A stretch of 64,000 nt of DNA from Streptomyces pseudovenezuelae (GCF_029892565.1 NZ_JARXVH010000028.1:30607-94606), one strand, 5' to 3'. Shown: positions 1 through 9,647, counted from the stretch's first letter. Numbers and translations: made by a program. Notes: a model not told the origin generated them from the letters alone.

Positions 1-1547
1 TTGCGGTCGGCCTCCTGGACCATCCGCTCGACCTCGCCGCGGTCGAGGTTGGAGCTCTCGCTGATGGTGATGCCCTGCTCCTTGCCGGTGTCCTTGTCCC
101 GCGCGGTGACGTTGAGGATGCCGTTGGCATCGACGTCGAAGGTGACCTCGACCTGCGCCTCGCCGCGCGGCGCGGGGCGGATGTCGGTGAGCTGGAAGCG
201 ACCCAGGACCCGGTTGTCGGCGGCCCTCTCCCGCTCCCCCTGCAGGACGACGACGTCGACGGCGGGCTGGTTGTCCTCGGCGGTGGAGAAGGTCTCGGTG
301 CGGCGCACCGGGATGGTGGTGTTCCGCTCGATGATCTTCGTCATCACGCCACCGCGTGTCTCCACGCCCAGCGACAACGGGGTGACATCGAGCAGCAGGA
401 CATCCTTGACCTCGCCCTTGAGGACCCCGGCCTGGATCGCGGCGCCCATCGCCACGACCTCGTCGGGGTTGACGCTCATGTTGGGGTCCTTGCCACCGGT
501 CAGCCTCCGCACCAGGGCCTGGACCGCGGGAATGCGGGTGGAGCCGCCGACGAGGATGACCTCGTCGATGTCGTTGTCACTGACCTTGGCGTCGTCCATG
601 GCCTGCCGCACCGGCCCCAGGCAGCGCTCCACCAGGTCGCCGGTGATCTGCTCGAACGTGGACCGCATGATCGTCGTGGTCAGATGCTTGGGCCCGGAGG
701 CGTCGGCGGTGATGAACGGCAGGCTGACCTGCGTCTGCGTCACCGAGCTGAGCTCCGTCTTGGCCTTCTCGGAGGCCTCGAACAGACGTTGCAGCGCCTG
801 CGGGTCCTTGCGCAGGTCGATGCCGTTCTCCTTCTGGAAGCCGTCGGCGAGCTGGTCGACCAGCCGGCGGTCGAAGTCGTCGCCGCCCAGATGGCTGTCG
901 CCCGCCGTGGACCGCACCTCCACCACGCCGTCGCCGACATCGAGGATGCTCACATCGAAGGTGCCGCCGCCCAGGTCGAAGACGAGCACGGTTTCGTGCT
1001 CCTTTTTGTCCATGCCGTAGGCGAGAGCGGCCGCGGTCGGCTCGTTGATGATCCGCAGCACTTCCAGGCCGGCGATCCGTCCGGCGTCCTTGGTAGCGGT
1101 GCGCTGGGCGTCGTTGAAGTAGGCGGGCACCGTGATGACCGCCTCCGTGACCCGCTCACCCAGTTGCTTGGAGGCGTCGTCGGCCAGCTTGCGCAGCACC
1201 TGCGCGCTGATCTCCTCGGGCGCGTAGAGCTTGTCGCGCACCTCGAAGCGGGCGGCGCCGCCGTCTCCCTCGACCACGTCGTACGCGACGGCCTTGGCCT
1301 CCTCGGAGATCTCGTCGAAGTGCCGGCCGATGAACCGCTTGGCCGAGTAGATGGTGCCCTTGGGGTTGAGGATCGCCTGGCGTCGGGCCAGCTGGCCCAC
1401 CAGGCGCTCACCGGTATCGGTGAAGGCCACCACAGACGGCGTCGTGCGGTTGCCCTCGCTGTTGGGTACGACCCTCGACTCGCCGCCCTCCCAGACGGCG
1501 ATCACCGAGTTCGTGGTGCCCAGGTCGATGCCTACTGCCTTGGCCAT
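1..1547 (-). CDS. dnaK: Chaperone DnaK (Hsp70), C-terminus cut by window edge
   Basis: ATP-dependent cytosolic chaperone of the DnaK-DnaJ-GrpE system. About 515 codons are visible from the ATG at 1547-1545. The N-terminus reads AKAVGIDLGTTNSVIAVWEG, the Hsp70 phosphate-1 loop; the second ATPase motif VFDLGGGTFDVSILDVGDG and the substrate-binding domain start (DVTPLSLGVETRGG) follow in order. Roughly the last 100 residues (helical lid) lie beyond base 1. A strong Shine-Dalgarno sequence GAAGGAG precedes the start. I saw no HspR (HAIR) inverted repeat in the short upstream stretch and grpE/dnaJ are not on the upstream side. It may be a second dnaK paralogue rather than the heat-shock operon copy; the sequence alone does not decide that. 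Confidence 0.97.
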   Translation of the reverse strand, partial: MAKAVGIDLGTTNSVIAVWEGGESRVVPNSEGNRTTPSVVAFTDTGERLVGQLARRQAILNPKGTIYSAKRFIGRHFDEISEEAKAVAYDVVEGDGGAARFEVRDKLYAPEEISAQVLRKLADDASKQLGERVTEAVITVPAYFNDAQRTATKDAGRIAGLEVLRIINEPTAAALAYGMDKKEHETVLVFDLGGGTFDVSILDVGDGVVEVRSTAGDSHLGGDDFDRRLVDQLADGFQKENGIDLRKDPQALQRLFEASEKAKTELSSVTQTQVSLPFITADASGPKHLTTTIMRSTFEQITGDLVERCLGPVRQAMDDAKVSDNDIDEVILVGGSTRIPAVQALVRRLTGGKDPNMSVNPDEVVAMGAAIQAGVLKGEVKDVLLLDVTPLSLGVETRGGVMTKIIERNTTIPVRRTETFSTAEDNQPAVDVVVLQGERERAADNRVLGRFQLTDIRPAPRGEAQVEVTFDVDANGILNVTARDKDTGKEQGITISESSNLDRGEVERMVQEADR

Positions 1548-1669
1548 GAGGAACTCCTTCCGCAACGGGCGGCCCCGTTCGCCCTCGGAGTCGCGCCCGG
1601 TCTTCCACACTCGCTCAGATGACGGCGGGACCACTCCGCGGGCGGCTGCTCTTCCAAGCCCCGCTACCT

Positions 1670-2156
1670 GTGCTGGTGCCGGTCAGCTCGGCCGGCAGCT
1701 GCACCGCCTCGCCGGCGACGACATCGCACCGGCTGGGCTACATGAAGCTCACCGAGGCGGGGCCCCGGCGGCCACGCTGGGCCGCGTGCGCCAGCAGGCC
1801 GAGCAGAGCACCGGCGAGTGCTCCGCAAACCAGCCCTTACAGGGCGAGGATCAGTCCGACACGAACAGGTCCAGCCAGTTCAGCAGCCCGAATATCCACC
1901 CGCCCAGTGCACCGCTCGCCGCGCCGTGCAGCGCGGCCCCGCCATGTCCCATCCGGCCGGCCACCTGCTCGACCAGGCACACGTCCTTCCCGATGAGGGC
2001 CATCCTGTCTACGGGAAAACCCTGATCGGAAAGGTGGTCGACGGCGCGTTCCGCGTCGTGGTAGCTCGTGAAGGAGACGATGGTCCTGCGGGCCTGCTCG
2101 TTCGTCAGCCAGTCCTTCCTGCCACGGCCACCGGCGCGCCCAGCGATCCCTGACAA
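1670..2156 (-). pseudogene. Decayed general-stress-protein 17M (YflT-like) membrane protein
   Basis: The intact 5' part encodes 101 residues starting MSGIAGRAGG, with the family pattern FTSYHDAERAVDHLSDQGFPVDR and then a glycine-rich membrane stretch. The frame stops at 1851. Shifting one base near 1860 restores the family sequence (GLILAL), which then meets an in-frame TAA (1837-1839), continues GLVCGALAGALLGLLAHA, meets a TAG (1738-1740), and continues PSRCDVVAGEAV. One frameshift plus two nonsense codons therefore break a once longer gene. The truncated 101-residue product could still be made, but the C-terminal cytosolic part would be missing. Family assignment is from recall of streptomycete homologues. 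Confidence 0.75.
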
Positions 2157-2357
2157 GCCCAGCGTGGCAAGGAGCAGCGCGCTCCGCCTGACCCCGGCAG
2201 GTCAGAAATCGACGCAGTCGGTCGGTCCACGAGAACAAGGCCCAAATTCGGACAAGTCCGAGGTTCTTGCCTAGGCTGGGTGCTGAGGGCTCGCCCAGGC
2301 GTGGATCCCACGGCTCGCTCGATCGCCTCCGATGACCGGAGGAGAACGGAGTGATCA

Positions 2358-4118
2358 ATGGACCGCCATCCGTCACGGAGACTGTCCCCTCACGTCTCCG
2401 ACCAGGAAGTGCCCCGCCACCCGAGCAACACCGCAGGCACCGAACGGCACGGCCCCCGTCCGCTCGCAGCGCTGGACCCACACGGGCTGCTGGTGCTGGC
2501 CCACACCCTGTTCACATGCGCGGAGCAGAGTGAAATCGTGCGGTTGGCCATGCGGCACGTCAGTGCCCTTGGTCCCTACCACGCCGAGGCCGGATACCTC
2601 GCGACGGGCGACGGTTTGTCCCGCGTCCCCGGCCCCGACGCGGGAGCGCCGATGGTCGACGACGCACGGATGAAGGAGCTGGGCGAGGCTGACGGCTCCG
2701 TATCCCTTCCAGAGCGGTCCTGGAACTGGGCGTTCGGCCTGCGCCGGGCCGGCCGTCTGCTCGGCTACATCGTGGTCTCCTCCACCTCCGGGCCCGATGA
2801 GCAGGGGCACTTCCTCCTCTCGACCCTCGTGGGGCTCACATCGGCGGCCCTGACACTGGCGGCCACGCGCCCCGCGCACCACGACAACGCCGGCGAACTG
2901 AGCCGACTCCGCACCGAACGGGACACCGCACTGCGGCAGTTGGACACAACGCGCGCCGAGCTGCACATGCAGAAGACCGTGCACGAGACCCTCGCCGGTG
3001 TCGCTGCCCGGGGCGGCGGCGAGGACTCCATCACTCAAGCACTGTACGAGCTCACCGGGCTGTCGGCGCTCATCGAGGACCGGTTCGGGAACCTGCGGTC
3101 CTGGGCCGGTCCGGACCGGCCCGATCCCTATCCGGTGCGGTCCTCGATCTACCAGGAAGAGATGCTGCGGCAGGTCGCGCGCGAGGCGGGCCCGGTCAGA
3201 GTCAAGGACCGGCTGATCGCCCTGGCCCGCCCGCGCGGCGATGTCCTCGGCGTACTCGCCATCGAGGACCCCGAAGCGACGGCCAACGAGCACACCAGGT
3301 TCGCCTTGGATCACGCCCAGCGGTCGCTCGCCCAGGAACTCATGCATATGCGCGAACTCACCGAGGTCGAACTGCGGCTGCGCCGCCAACTGATCGACGA
3401 CCTGTTGGAGGGCACTGACGAGACGAGCGCCTACGCCCGGGCCGAAGCTGTCGGCCACGACCTGCAACGTACCCACTACGTGGTCGTGGTGCACTGGCCG
3501 GGCAACGCCGCGAACAGCTCCTTCACCCGCGCCGTCGAGCAAGCGACGGCCACCACAGCGACCCGTCCGCTGATCACCCGTCGCGGCGACCGGGTGGTCA
3601 TGCTGACTCAAGCAAGGCCCAACGACAATGCCGTGCACGCGGCGCTGGCCCAGGAGCTGGGGACGCCCGACGGAGCGATCGGGGTGAGCACCCGTTGCGA
3701 CTCCCCGGACGGCGTTCCCCGCTGCTATCAGGAGGCGCTGCGGGCCCTGGAGGTGCGTCAGAACTCCCGCCAGCGCAGCGGGACGACGTTCTTCGACGAA
3801 CTCGGGCTGTACCGGATCCTGGGGCCCGGCAACGACCTCCGGGAGCTCGAAGGCTTCGTGCGAGAGTGGCTCGGCCAGCTCATCGACTACGACGCAGGGC
3901 ACGACACCGAGTTGGTGGAGACGCTCTCGCGCTACTTCGACTGCGGAGGCAATTACGACGATGCGGCCGCCGCGCTGACGGTCCACCGCAGCACCCTGCG
4001 CTACCGGCTGCAGCGCATCCGTGAGATCAGTGACCGCGATCTGACGGATGCGGACACCCGGCTCAATCTGCAGGTGGCAACGCGTGTCTGGAAGATCATC
4101 CTGGGTGGGCGGCGCTGA
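2358..4118 (+). CDS. PucR/CdaR-family transcriptional regulator with GAF-like sensor region
   Basis: 586-residue cytosolic DNA-binding protein. The C-terminus carries the family signature: a stretch with NYDDAAAALTVHRSTLRYR, then LQRIREI, which is the HTH_30 domain of PucR/CdaR regulators. The middle (about 190-330) looks like a GAF-type sensor preceded by a short coiled coil rich in Arg, Glu and Leu; the N-terminal third is unassigned. Start chosen because GGAGAACGGAG lies just upstream of ATG 2358. A small inverted repeat TCGGAC-AA-GTCCGA (2248-2261) sits in the upstream region and could be an operator. No metabolic operon lies beside it, so its target is unknown. Confidence 0.9.
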   Translation: MDRHPSRRLSPHVSDQEVPRHPSNTAGTERHGPRPLAALDPHGLLVLAHTLFTCAEQSEIVRLAMRHVSALGPYHAEAGYLATGDGLSRVPGPDAGAPMVDDARMKELGEADGSVSLPERSWNWAFGLRRAGRLLGYIVVSSTSGPDEQGHFLLSTLVGLTSAALTLAATRPAHHDNAGELSRLRTERDTALRQLDTTRAELHMQKTVHETLAGVAARGGGEDSITQALYELTGLSALIEDRFGNLRSWAGPDRPDPYPVRSSIYQEEMLRQVAREAGPVRVKDRLIALARPRGDVLGVLAIEDPEATANEHTRFALDHAQRSLAQELMHMRELTEVELRLRRQLIDDLLEGTDETSAYARAEAVGHDLQRTHYVVVVHWPGNAANSSFTRAVEQATATTATRPLITRRGDRVVMLTQARPNDNAVHAALAQELGTPDGAIGVSTRCDSPDGVPRCYQEALRALEVRQNSRQRSGTTFFDELGLYRILGPGNDLRELEGFVREWLGQLIDYDAGHDTELVETLSRYFDCGGNYDDAAAALTVHRSTLRYRLQRIREISDRDLTDADTRLNLQVATRVWKIILGGRR

Positions 4119-4212
4119 CCGCGGATACCCGGAAGGCCGGCGCAGCGGGGCAGCGCGGCACTCCAACAGGTCGCCTGTGACATCGCCGGACACATCAAAC
4201 CAGTCAAAGTCG

Positions 4213-4638
4213 ATGCCCAGGGGTCCCCAGCAGGCCCGGAGATTCGAGGTTCAGGTGGTGTCCGCCCTGCTGGTGCTCCACAAAGGGGCCGCCGAGACCA
4301 CCGCCGTGACCGAGGCTGAACAGGAAACCGCGCCGGTGCCGGGCTCGATTGTGCCACCTTGGCGCGAAGGATTGCCGGTGACGGTACTCGCGCCGGACTA
4401 CCAGCGGATCCCCGGCGTCCTCGACGAGCGACTGTCGGCGGGCCAAGGACCGCTGAAAGTCAAGGAGATCACCGTGGAGCTGGGCCTTCAGGCGACGTCG
4501 GCGCAGGCCGAAGGGGCGCGCTCGAAGGCCAGGCGCCTGGCGGACCGCGAGTGGCTCGTGCAGGAGACGTCGGAGATGTTGCGCCCGACCCGGCCGCCCG
4601 TGCCCGCGCCAGACGCCGCCCCATCCGCGCAAGATTGA
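4213..4638 (+). CDS. Small hypothetical protein with helix-turn-helix-like C-terminal half
   Basis: Open frame of about 141 codons from ATG 4213; the frame stays open upstream into the preceding gene, so the start is uncertain. The C-terminal half (from APDYQRIPGVLDE through VKEITVELGLQ to SKARRLADREWL) resembles the short winged-helix segments found in many streptomycete proteins that sit beside transposases. The first half has no recognisable domain. It may be a remnant rather than a live gene; no clear Shine-Dalgarno site was seen. Confidence 0.4.
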   Translation: MPRGPQQARRFEVQVVSALLVLHKGAAETTAVTEAEQETAPVPGSIVPPWREGLPVTVLAPDYQRIPGVLDERLSAGQGPLKVKEITVELGLQATSAQAEGARSKARRLADREWLVQETSEMLRPTRPPVPAPDAAPSAQD

Positions 4639-4650
4639 TTAAATGCAATT

Positions 4651-5181
4651 TTAGAACAGGTAGCCGAGTAGGTCGACGGAGCCTTCGTCCCACGAATCTC
4701 CCGAAAGCATCTTCACCATCATCTCGGCGATGGGCTTTTCTGCTATCCCGAGAGTCTCATGATCGTTGATCATGAGCCATTTCGCACAGTTCGCCACCTT
4801 CTCGTATCCGTTGGCAAGGTAGATACGTGGGTCATCTGCGAAGAGGAGAATCGCATCGACCCCAGAGGTGCGCGCCGCGGCTTCGACTTCCGCCAAAAGA
4901 CGGCTCGCGATCCCACGAGAACGCGCCGAAGCGGCGACACAAAGGTCAATTATGCCAAAAATTCGCAACGCTGTATCACCGTTCTTGATCATTCGGTGAT
5001 CAATGCCCACCTGGGCAGCAAGGATGCCATCCTCCCAAGCCAGGTGTCTGAGGTGAGGCAGCTGCTTGTAGTAGGTGCGTGAAGGGTATTGAGGAAAGCA
5101 TGCGGAAAGCAATTCTTGAATTGCTTCGCGGCTGCTTGAGTCAATCTCATGTTCAGCTTTGGTTTCAGTTTTCACTGCCAC
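4651..5181 (-). CDS. GNAT-family N-acetyltransferase
   Basis: 176-residue protein with the acetyl-CoA-binding motif A of GNAT enzymes: IDLCVAASARSRGIASRLL, i.e. the R-x-x-G-x-A/G loop, followed by a C-terminal ADDPRIYLANGYEKV segment typical of motif B. It would transfer an acetyl group from acetyl-CoA to an unknown amine. The coding sequence is visibly more AT-rich than its neighbours and uses codons such as AAA, ATT and TTA-like patterns rare in this window, suggesting recent acquisition. It points away from the next genes and is not in an operon. Confidence 0.85.
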   Translation of the reverse strand: MAVKTETKAEHEIDSSSREAIQELLSACFPQYPSRTYYKQLPHLRHLAWEDGILAAQVGIDHRMIKNGDTALRIFGIIDLCVAASARSRGIASRLLAEVEAAARTSGVDAILLFADDPRIYLANGYEKVANCAKWLMINDHETLGIAEKPIAEMMVKMLSGDSWDEGSVDLLGYLF

Positions 5182-5336
5182 TCCATCAATTGGGCTGACA
5201 AAAGGACCGTATCAGCGGCTGAAGAGAGGGTGCCAAGATCTTTTCGACGGGCGCAAGTTCTTTTGCCGAACCACCAGCCCGTGGTCGCAGGTGTGACATC
5301 TTCCGCGAGAGGAAAAATCGCACAGAAAGGACCATT

Positions 5337-5855
5337 GTGGCAAATCTATACCAGGTCTCCATCAATGATGGGCTCTTTGGCCTGGTGGACGGCGGTGCGG
5401 TTCCTAGCGAAACGGCTGACTGGTCAAACGGGTTCGCCGTTCCTATGGCGTAAGGAGCACTGATCGTGACTGGAATCAATGCCAGCAATGTGCGGGCCGC
5501 TGTGGAAGAGTTGAATAGCAGCCAAGCTGGCACATCCTCGGATTCCTTGGAGGAGGTTGTCGAGGCCAGCGTGAATGCCCCGGCGGCCCAACCATGCGTA
5601 GAGTACCTTGGAAAAAGGCCCCGCTTGGTATCGAGTACGCGCCCACGTCAGGGTCGTAAAATCCTTCGCGACCGGGTGAGCACGGAACCGGTCGAGGACT
5701 ATCTCCTCGAAACGTGGCCAGCACCTCCAGCCAGCGTCACCATTCTGTGGGCGAGTGACCGAAGCCAGCAAAGCCTGCTCACGCCGCAGTGCAGTGCCGT
5801 GCAAGCGTCTGAATCTTCGATTGAACTGAACCATCCTGTCGGAAAGCCTGATTGA
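5337..5855 (+). pseudogene. Broken hypothetical gene with in-frame stop and two compensating frameshifts
   Basis: GTG 5337 follows AGAAAGGACC and opens a frame VANLYQVSINDGLFGLVDGG ending PMA-stop (TAA 5451-5453). The same frame continues at once as GALIVTGINASNVRAAVEEL, so the TAA looks like a nonsense mutation in one gene. Further on, the frame is garbled between about 5610 and 5665, where a neighbouring frame reads GPAWYRVRAHVR, and then returns to sense as DRVSTEPVEDYLLETWPAPPA. This matches my memory of a streptomycete family of unknown function of roughly 180 residues. A shorter product could start at GTG 5466, which has AAGGAG upstream. Confidence 0.55.
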
Positions 5856-5956
5856 GAAACCCGAAGAAGCCATGATGGACGAGGCGAGCTCCCCATCTGA
5901 CGCTGGCCACGGCGTGTTGCCGCCGGCATCGTGCTGCACCCGCCCGCCGCCCGAAG

Positions 5957-6142
5957 ATGGCAGCGGGCCGTCCGCAAAAGAGCAGGACGACCACCGCCAC
6001 CATCCGTGATCGCCTGATCAACGTGCTCGCCAGCCTGGCCCGCTCCGCCCGCCGCCTCACCCTGCACCTGCCCGAACGCTGGCCCTGGAGCGAGGACTTC
6101 ACCCAGCTGTTCAGCACGGTGCAGGCACCGCCGACCCTCTGA
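5957..6142 (+). pseudogene. C-terminal fragment of an IS1380-like transposase
   Basis: About 60 codons reading TIRDRLINVLASLARSARRL then TLHLPERWPWSEDF, which is the basic C-terminal tail of IS1380/IS4-type DDE transposases. No catalytic residues remain and no intact upstream frame connects to it. Remnant of an old insertion. Confidence 0.55.
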
Positions 6143-6526
6143 CGCTCCCTGACCGACCTGCCCGACCTGCCCGAAAGGGCCCGAGACCTGCGGACAAAGC
6201 GGAAGAGCTGGGCAGACCAGCGGCCACTCCATGCCCGAATCCGCAACTCAGCCCCAACACGGCCCTGCACGACCCCGAAACGACCAACCGGGAATCAAGC
6301 CGGCGGATCCGGGCTGAATCAGCGCACCAGGCAAGGGGGGATCTCGCAGTACCTGTATCACCAGGGTCTCCCAGACGTCCGGAACGCCTGTCAATCTGAG
6401 TGAGTCGAAAGCGCCGACAACACTCCATGGAAACGCACTGCAGCTTTACCCCATCAGTTCAATTCAGCTGCCCCGAATGCGTGACCGTGTCGGCGCATTC
6501 TTCCACGACAGAAGGGACGAAGACCA
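6143..6526. other. Intergenic stretch without recognisable gene
   Basis: No coding frame with a start site and family resemblance was found. The last 20 bases hold the Shine-Dalgarno-like AAGGGACGA for the SDR gene that starts at 6527; its promoter should lie here. Confidence 0.5.
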
Positions 6527-7333
6527 ATGACGGACAACCAATTCACCACTCACACAGAACTTTTCGACCTGAGGGGAAAGTACGCCCTTGTCACTGGCGG
6601 CACCAGAGGCATTGGGATGATGATAGCGCGCGGCCTTCTCCAGGCGGGCGCCCGCGTCGTCATCAGCTCACGCAACGCAGACACGTGCGCGGAGGCACAG
6701 CGTCTACTGTCCGAATTCGGCGACGTGCGAGCAATCCCCGCCGACCTGTCCAGGCACGACGAGTGTCAGCGCCTCGCTGATCTTGTCCAGGCCGACTCGG
6801 ACCGCCTGGACATCCTTGTCAACAACGCGGGAGCGATGCGGCGCGAGCCGCTGGAGACGTTCCCGGACGAGGCCTGGGACGCAGTGCTCGACCTCAACCT
6901 CAAGTCGCCGTTCTGGCTGGTGCAGGCACTGCTCCCGGCACTTCGTAAGGCGGGCACCGCCGATGATCCCGCACGGATCATCAACATCGGCAGCATCGCC
7001 GCCATCCACGTCGCCCCGTCGCCCAACTACTCGTACGCCAGCAGCAAAGCGGCACTCCATCAACTCACCAGGGTACTTGCCAGGGAGCTGGGTCCACAGC
7101 ACGTCACGGTGAACGCGGTAGCACCGGGAGTGTTCCCGTCGCAGATGATGGACTCCACGATCGATGCCATCGGCGACACGATCGCGGCGGCGGCCCCTCT
7201 GCGCCGGCTCGGCCGCGACGACGACATGGCGGGTGCCGCCGTGTTTCTCGCCAGCCGGGCTGGGTCCTACCTCACGGGCGCCATCATCCCGGTGGACGGC
7301 GGTACCGCAACGACCGCATCGGGTATCCATTAA
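6527..7333 (+). CDS. SDR-family NAD(P)-dependent oxidoreductase
   Basis: 268-residue classical short-chain dehydrogenase/reductase. TGGTRGIG is the Rossmann dinucleotide motif (about residues 24-31), followed by NNAG, a serine in INIGSIA, and the catalytic Y-x-x-x-K in YSYASSK; it ends with the family PVDGG motif. The Arg-rich end of strand beta2 (ISSRN) suggests preference for NADP(H). The pattern resembles RhlG/gluconate-5-dehydrogenase-like members, so a ketone or 3-oxoacyl substrate is plausible but not shown. The next gene, an XRE regulator, starts 36 bases downstream on the same strand and is probably co-transcribed. Confidence 0.92.
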   Translation: MTDNQFTTHTELFDLRGKYALVTGGTRGIGMMIARGLLQAGARVVISSRNADTCAEAQRLLSEFGDVRAIPADLSRHDECQRLADLVQADSDRLDILVNNAGAMRREPLETFPDEAWDAVLDLNLKSPFWLVQALLPALRKAGTADDPARIINIGSIAAIHVAPSPNYSYASSKAALHQLTRVLARELGPQHVTVNAVAPGVFPSQMMDSTIDAIGDTIAAAAPLRRLGRDDDMAGAAVFLASRAGSYLTGAIIPVDGGTATTASGIH

Positions 7334-7369
7334 ACTGCGGGACGGGCTTACGGTGAGGAGATAACCGCG

Positions 7370-8254
7370 ATGGATCTACGCACCGAGATCCGGGAGTTTC
7401 TCAGCTCACGTCGCGCCCGCATCGCACCCGAGCAGTCGGGCCTGCCCGCTTACGGCGGCAACCGCCGGGTCAAAGGTCTGCGCCGCGAGGAGGTCGCGCT
7501 ACTGGCGGGGGTATCGGTCGACTACTACGTGCGCATGGAGCGCGGCAGCCTCGCCGGTGCCTCCGACGGCGTGCTCGAGGCGTTGGCCTCTGCCTTGCAG
7601 CTCGACGAAGCCGAGCGCGACCACCTGTTCCACCTCGCACGCCAATCGAGGGCGCCCCGCAGCCCAGGCCGGCGCAGGCCTGCCGTGGCGGTGCGCTCGA
7701 CGCTGCAGCAGGTACTCGACGCGATCTCCGATGCGCCGGCCTGGATCGGTAACGGCCGTTATGACGTGCTCGCCATGAATCAACTCGCTCGCGCGCTGTA
7801 TTCACCGGTGCTGGCCGACCCGCGACGGCCCGCGAACACAGCGCGGTTCGTCTATCTGAACCCCGAGGCGGCCAGAGATTTCTTTGTCGACTACGACCAG
7901 GTTGCCGGTGGCGTGGCCGCGAAGCTACGCATGGAAGCCGGCCGCAATCCGCACGACGAGGAACTGATCGCCTTGGTCGGCGAACTGTCAACGTGCAGTG
8001 AGCTATTTCGGCAGCGGTGGGCATCTCAGGACGTGCGGCTGCACCGGTCCGGCCGCAAGCGTATGCACCATCCGATCGTGGGCCAGCTCGACTTGGACGT
8101 CGAATCCCTGGAACTGCCCGCCGAACCCGGCCTGCACCTCAACGTCTACACCGCACCCGCGGGCACACCGACCGCTGACAATTTAGCGCTCCTGGCGTCG
8201 TGGGCGGCCACCCAACAGACGCTGGCGACCGAGTTCGAAGCACACAACGGATAG
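7370..8254 (+). CDS. XRE-family regulator with MmyB-like ligand-binding domain
   Basis: 294 residues. N-terminal helix-turn-helix (about 30-85) with the signature KGLRREEVALLAGVSVDYYV, then an MmyB-like C-terminal domain (about 105-275, e.g. NPEAARDFFVDYDQ) that in related proteins binds an acyl ligand. GAGGAGA lies seven to eight bases before ATG 7370. It follows the SDR gene in the same direction; such pairs usually mean the regulator controls its neighbour and itself. Confidence 0.92.
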   Translation: MDLRTEIREFLSSRRARIAPEQSGLPAYGGNRRVKGLRREEVALLAGVSVDYYVRMERGSLAGASDGVLEALASALQLDEAERDHLFHLARQSRAPRSPGRRRPAVAVRSTLQQVLDAISDAPAWIGNGRYDVLAMNQLARALYSPVLADPRRPANTARFVYLNPEAARDFFVDYDQVAGGVAAKLRMEAGRNPHDEELIALVGELSTCSELFRQRWASQDVRLHRSGRKRMHHPIVGQLDLDVESLELPAEPGLHLNVYTAPAGTPTADNLALLASWAATQQTLATEFEAHNG

Positions 8255-8341
8255 TCCAACCCCTTCAGCCGTACTAAGGGTTGCCCCGTAAAGATCTTTG
8301 AGTCGCCTCGGGCATAGCGGGCCACCGTGCCACCTGTCGAG

Positions 8342-9114
8342 CTACTCGGCGAGGACGAGGTTGTGCATCCGGGCGATGCCGAGCATGGCGTGGGGAGCGC
8401 CGTCACCTTTCAGGCGGCAGTCGCGGAGAATCTTCCAGGTCTTCATGTGGGCGAAGACGTGCTCGACGCGGGCTCGGACCTTGCGGTGCGAGCGGTTGTG
8501 TTCTGCTTTCCAGGCAGGGAGTTCGGTCTGGCCGGGTTCGCGGCGGTGCGGGATGAGCGGGCCGGTGCCCCGTAGCCGCCGTCGGCGATGACCGTGGTGT
8601 GGCCGACGGTGCCCTTCGTGCCGGACAGCTCCCACGCCGTGCAGTCGTTGCGGTTGCCGGGCACGGCCGGCCGACGGCGACGACGAGCCGGGTGTCGGCG
8701 TCGACGACGACCTGGTGGTTGGTGGAGTACCGGTAGTTCTTGGACTGCTCGGCGACCTGGTGGTCGCGGGTGGGGACCAGGGTGCCGTCCACGATGAGAA
8801 CGGTGTCCTTGGCGAACCGCTTGCGGGGCCGGAGTGCGAGCAGGGGCCCGAGGTAGTTGATGACTCGGCCGGCCGTGGACTTCGAGACGCCGAACAGCGG
8901 AGCGAGCTGCCGCAACGTCAGATTGGTACGCACTCCACGGCCGGTCTCGGTGGACCACATCTGCTCCATCGCGCCGCAACGTGGTCAGCAACTTGCCGAA
9001 GCAGCGCGGGCTCAGCCCTGTGAACGGGGCTATCCAGGACGGCTCCAATGCCGTGATCACACTCGCCATATCGTGATCATCAATCAGGCTGGCCCAATGC
9101 CGAGACAATCCCAC
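8342..9114 (-). pseudogene. IS5-family transposase broken by at least two frameshifts
   Basis: Three frames carry successive parts of one DDE transposase. The N-terminus (from 9114) reads MGLSRHWASLIDDHD and FTGLSPRCFGKLLTTL; the middle (from 8969) holds an HTH (LRQLAPLFGVSKSTAGRVIN) and the first catalytic Asp in VLIVDGTLVPTRDH; the C-terminus ends VEHVFAHMKTWKILRDCRL and RMHNLVLAE. No single reading frame joins them, so the element is dead unless mobilised in trans. Clear terminal inverted repeats were not found. Confidence 0.8.
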
Positions 9115-9162
9115 AGCTACGCTGATCGGGGCCGTCCACAGTGAGCAAGACCGGGGGAAACC

Positions 9163-9647
9163 GTGAACCGACCGCCGCTGTTTCTCGACGTGGACGGGCC
9201 GCTCAACCCCTACACGGCCCAGCCGGAGAGGCGTCCCGACGACGCCCCCTACGTGTCTGGCTCAACCCAGAGCACGGACGAATCCTGCTCCAGCTCGGCT
9301 TCGAGGTGTGCTGGGCCACCACATGGATGGACGACGCCAACCGGTGGATCGCACCGGTCCTCGGCCTTCCGGAACTTCCCTTCGTCGACTTCGGCGACGT
9401 CCTACTCCAAGAACGCCCCGATGGAGTCCACTGGAAGACCGAGCCGCTGGTGGACTACGCAGGCGGCCGTCCTTTCGCCTGGGTGGACGACGAGCAGAGT
9501 GAGCTGGATCAGACGTACGTGACCGCCCACCATCAAGGGCCCGGGCTCCTGCACCACGTCAACCCGCGGATCGGCCCACGAGAGAACGACTTCCACACGC
9601 TCGCCGACTTCGCCAGTTCCCTGGACACCTCACGAACCACCGGCTGA
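9163..9647 (+). pseudogene. Frameshifted HAD-like hydrolase domain protein
   Basis: From GTG 9163 the frame reads MNRPPLFLDVDGPLNPYTAQ, containing the nucleophile motif D-x-D-G of HAD phosphatases. Near 9215-9250 it loses sense; a second frame then continues VWLNPEHGRILLQLGFEV, CWATTWMDDANRWIAP and ENDFHTLADF to the stop at 9647. The joined product would be about 160 residues, as in streptomycete HAD proteins of unknown substrate. One indel is enough to explain the break. Confidence 0.65.

Noticed and set aside
2373..4193. 606-codon open frame on the minus strand
   Set aside because: Exact antisense shadow of the PucR gene; composition is rich in Gly, Gln and His without any motif, as third-position GC bias produces.
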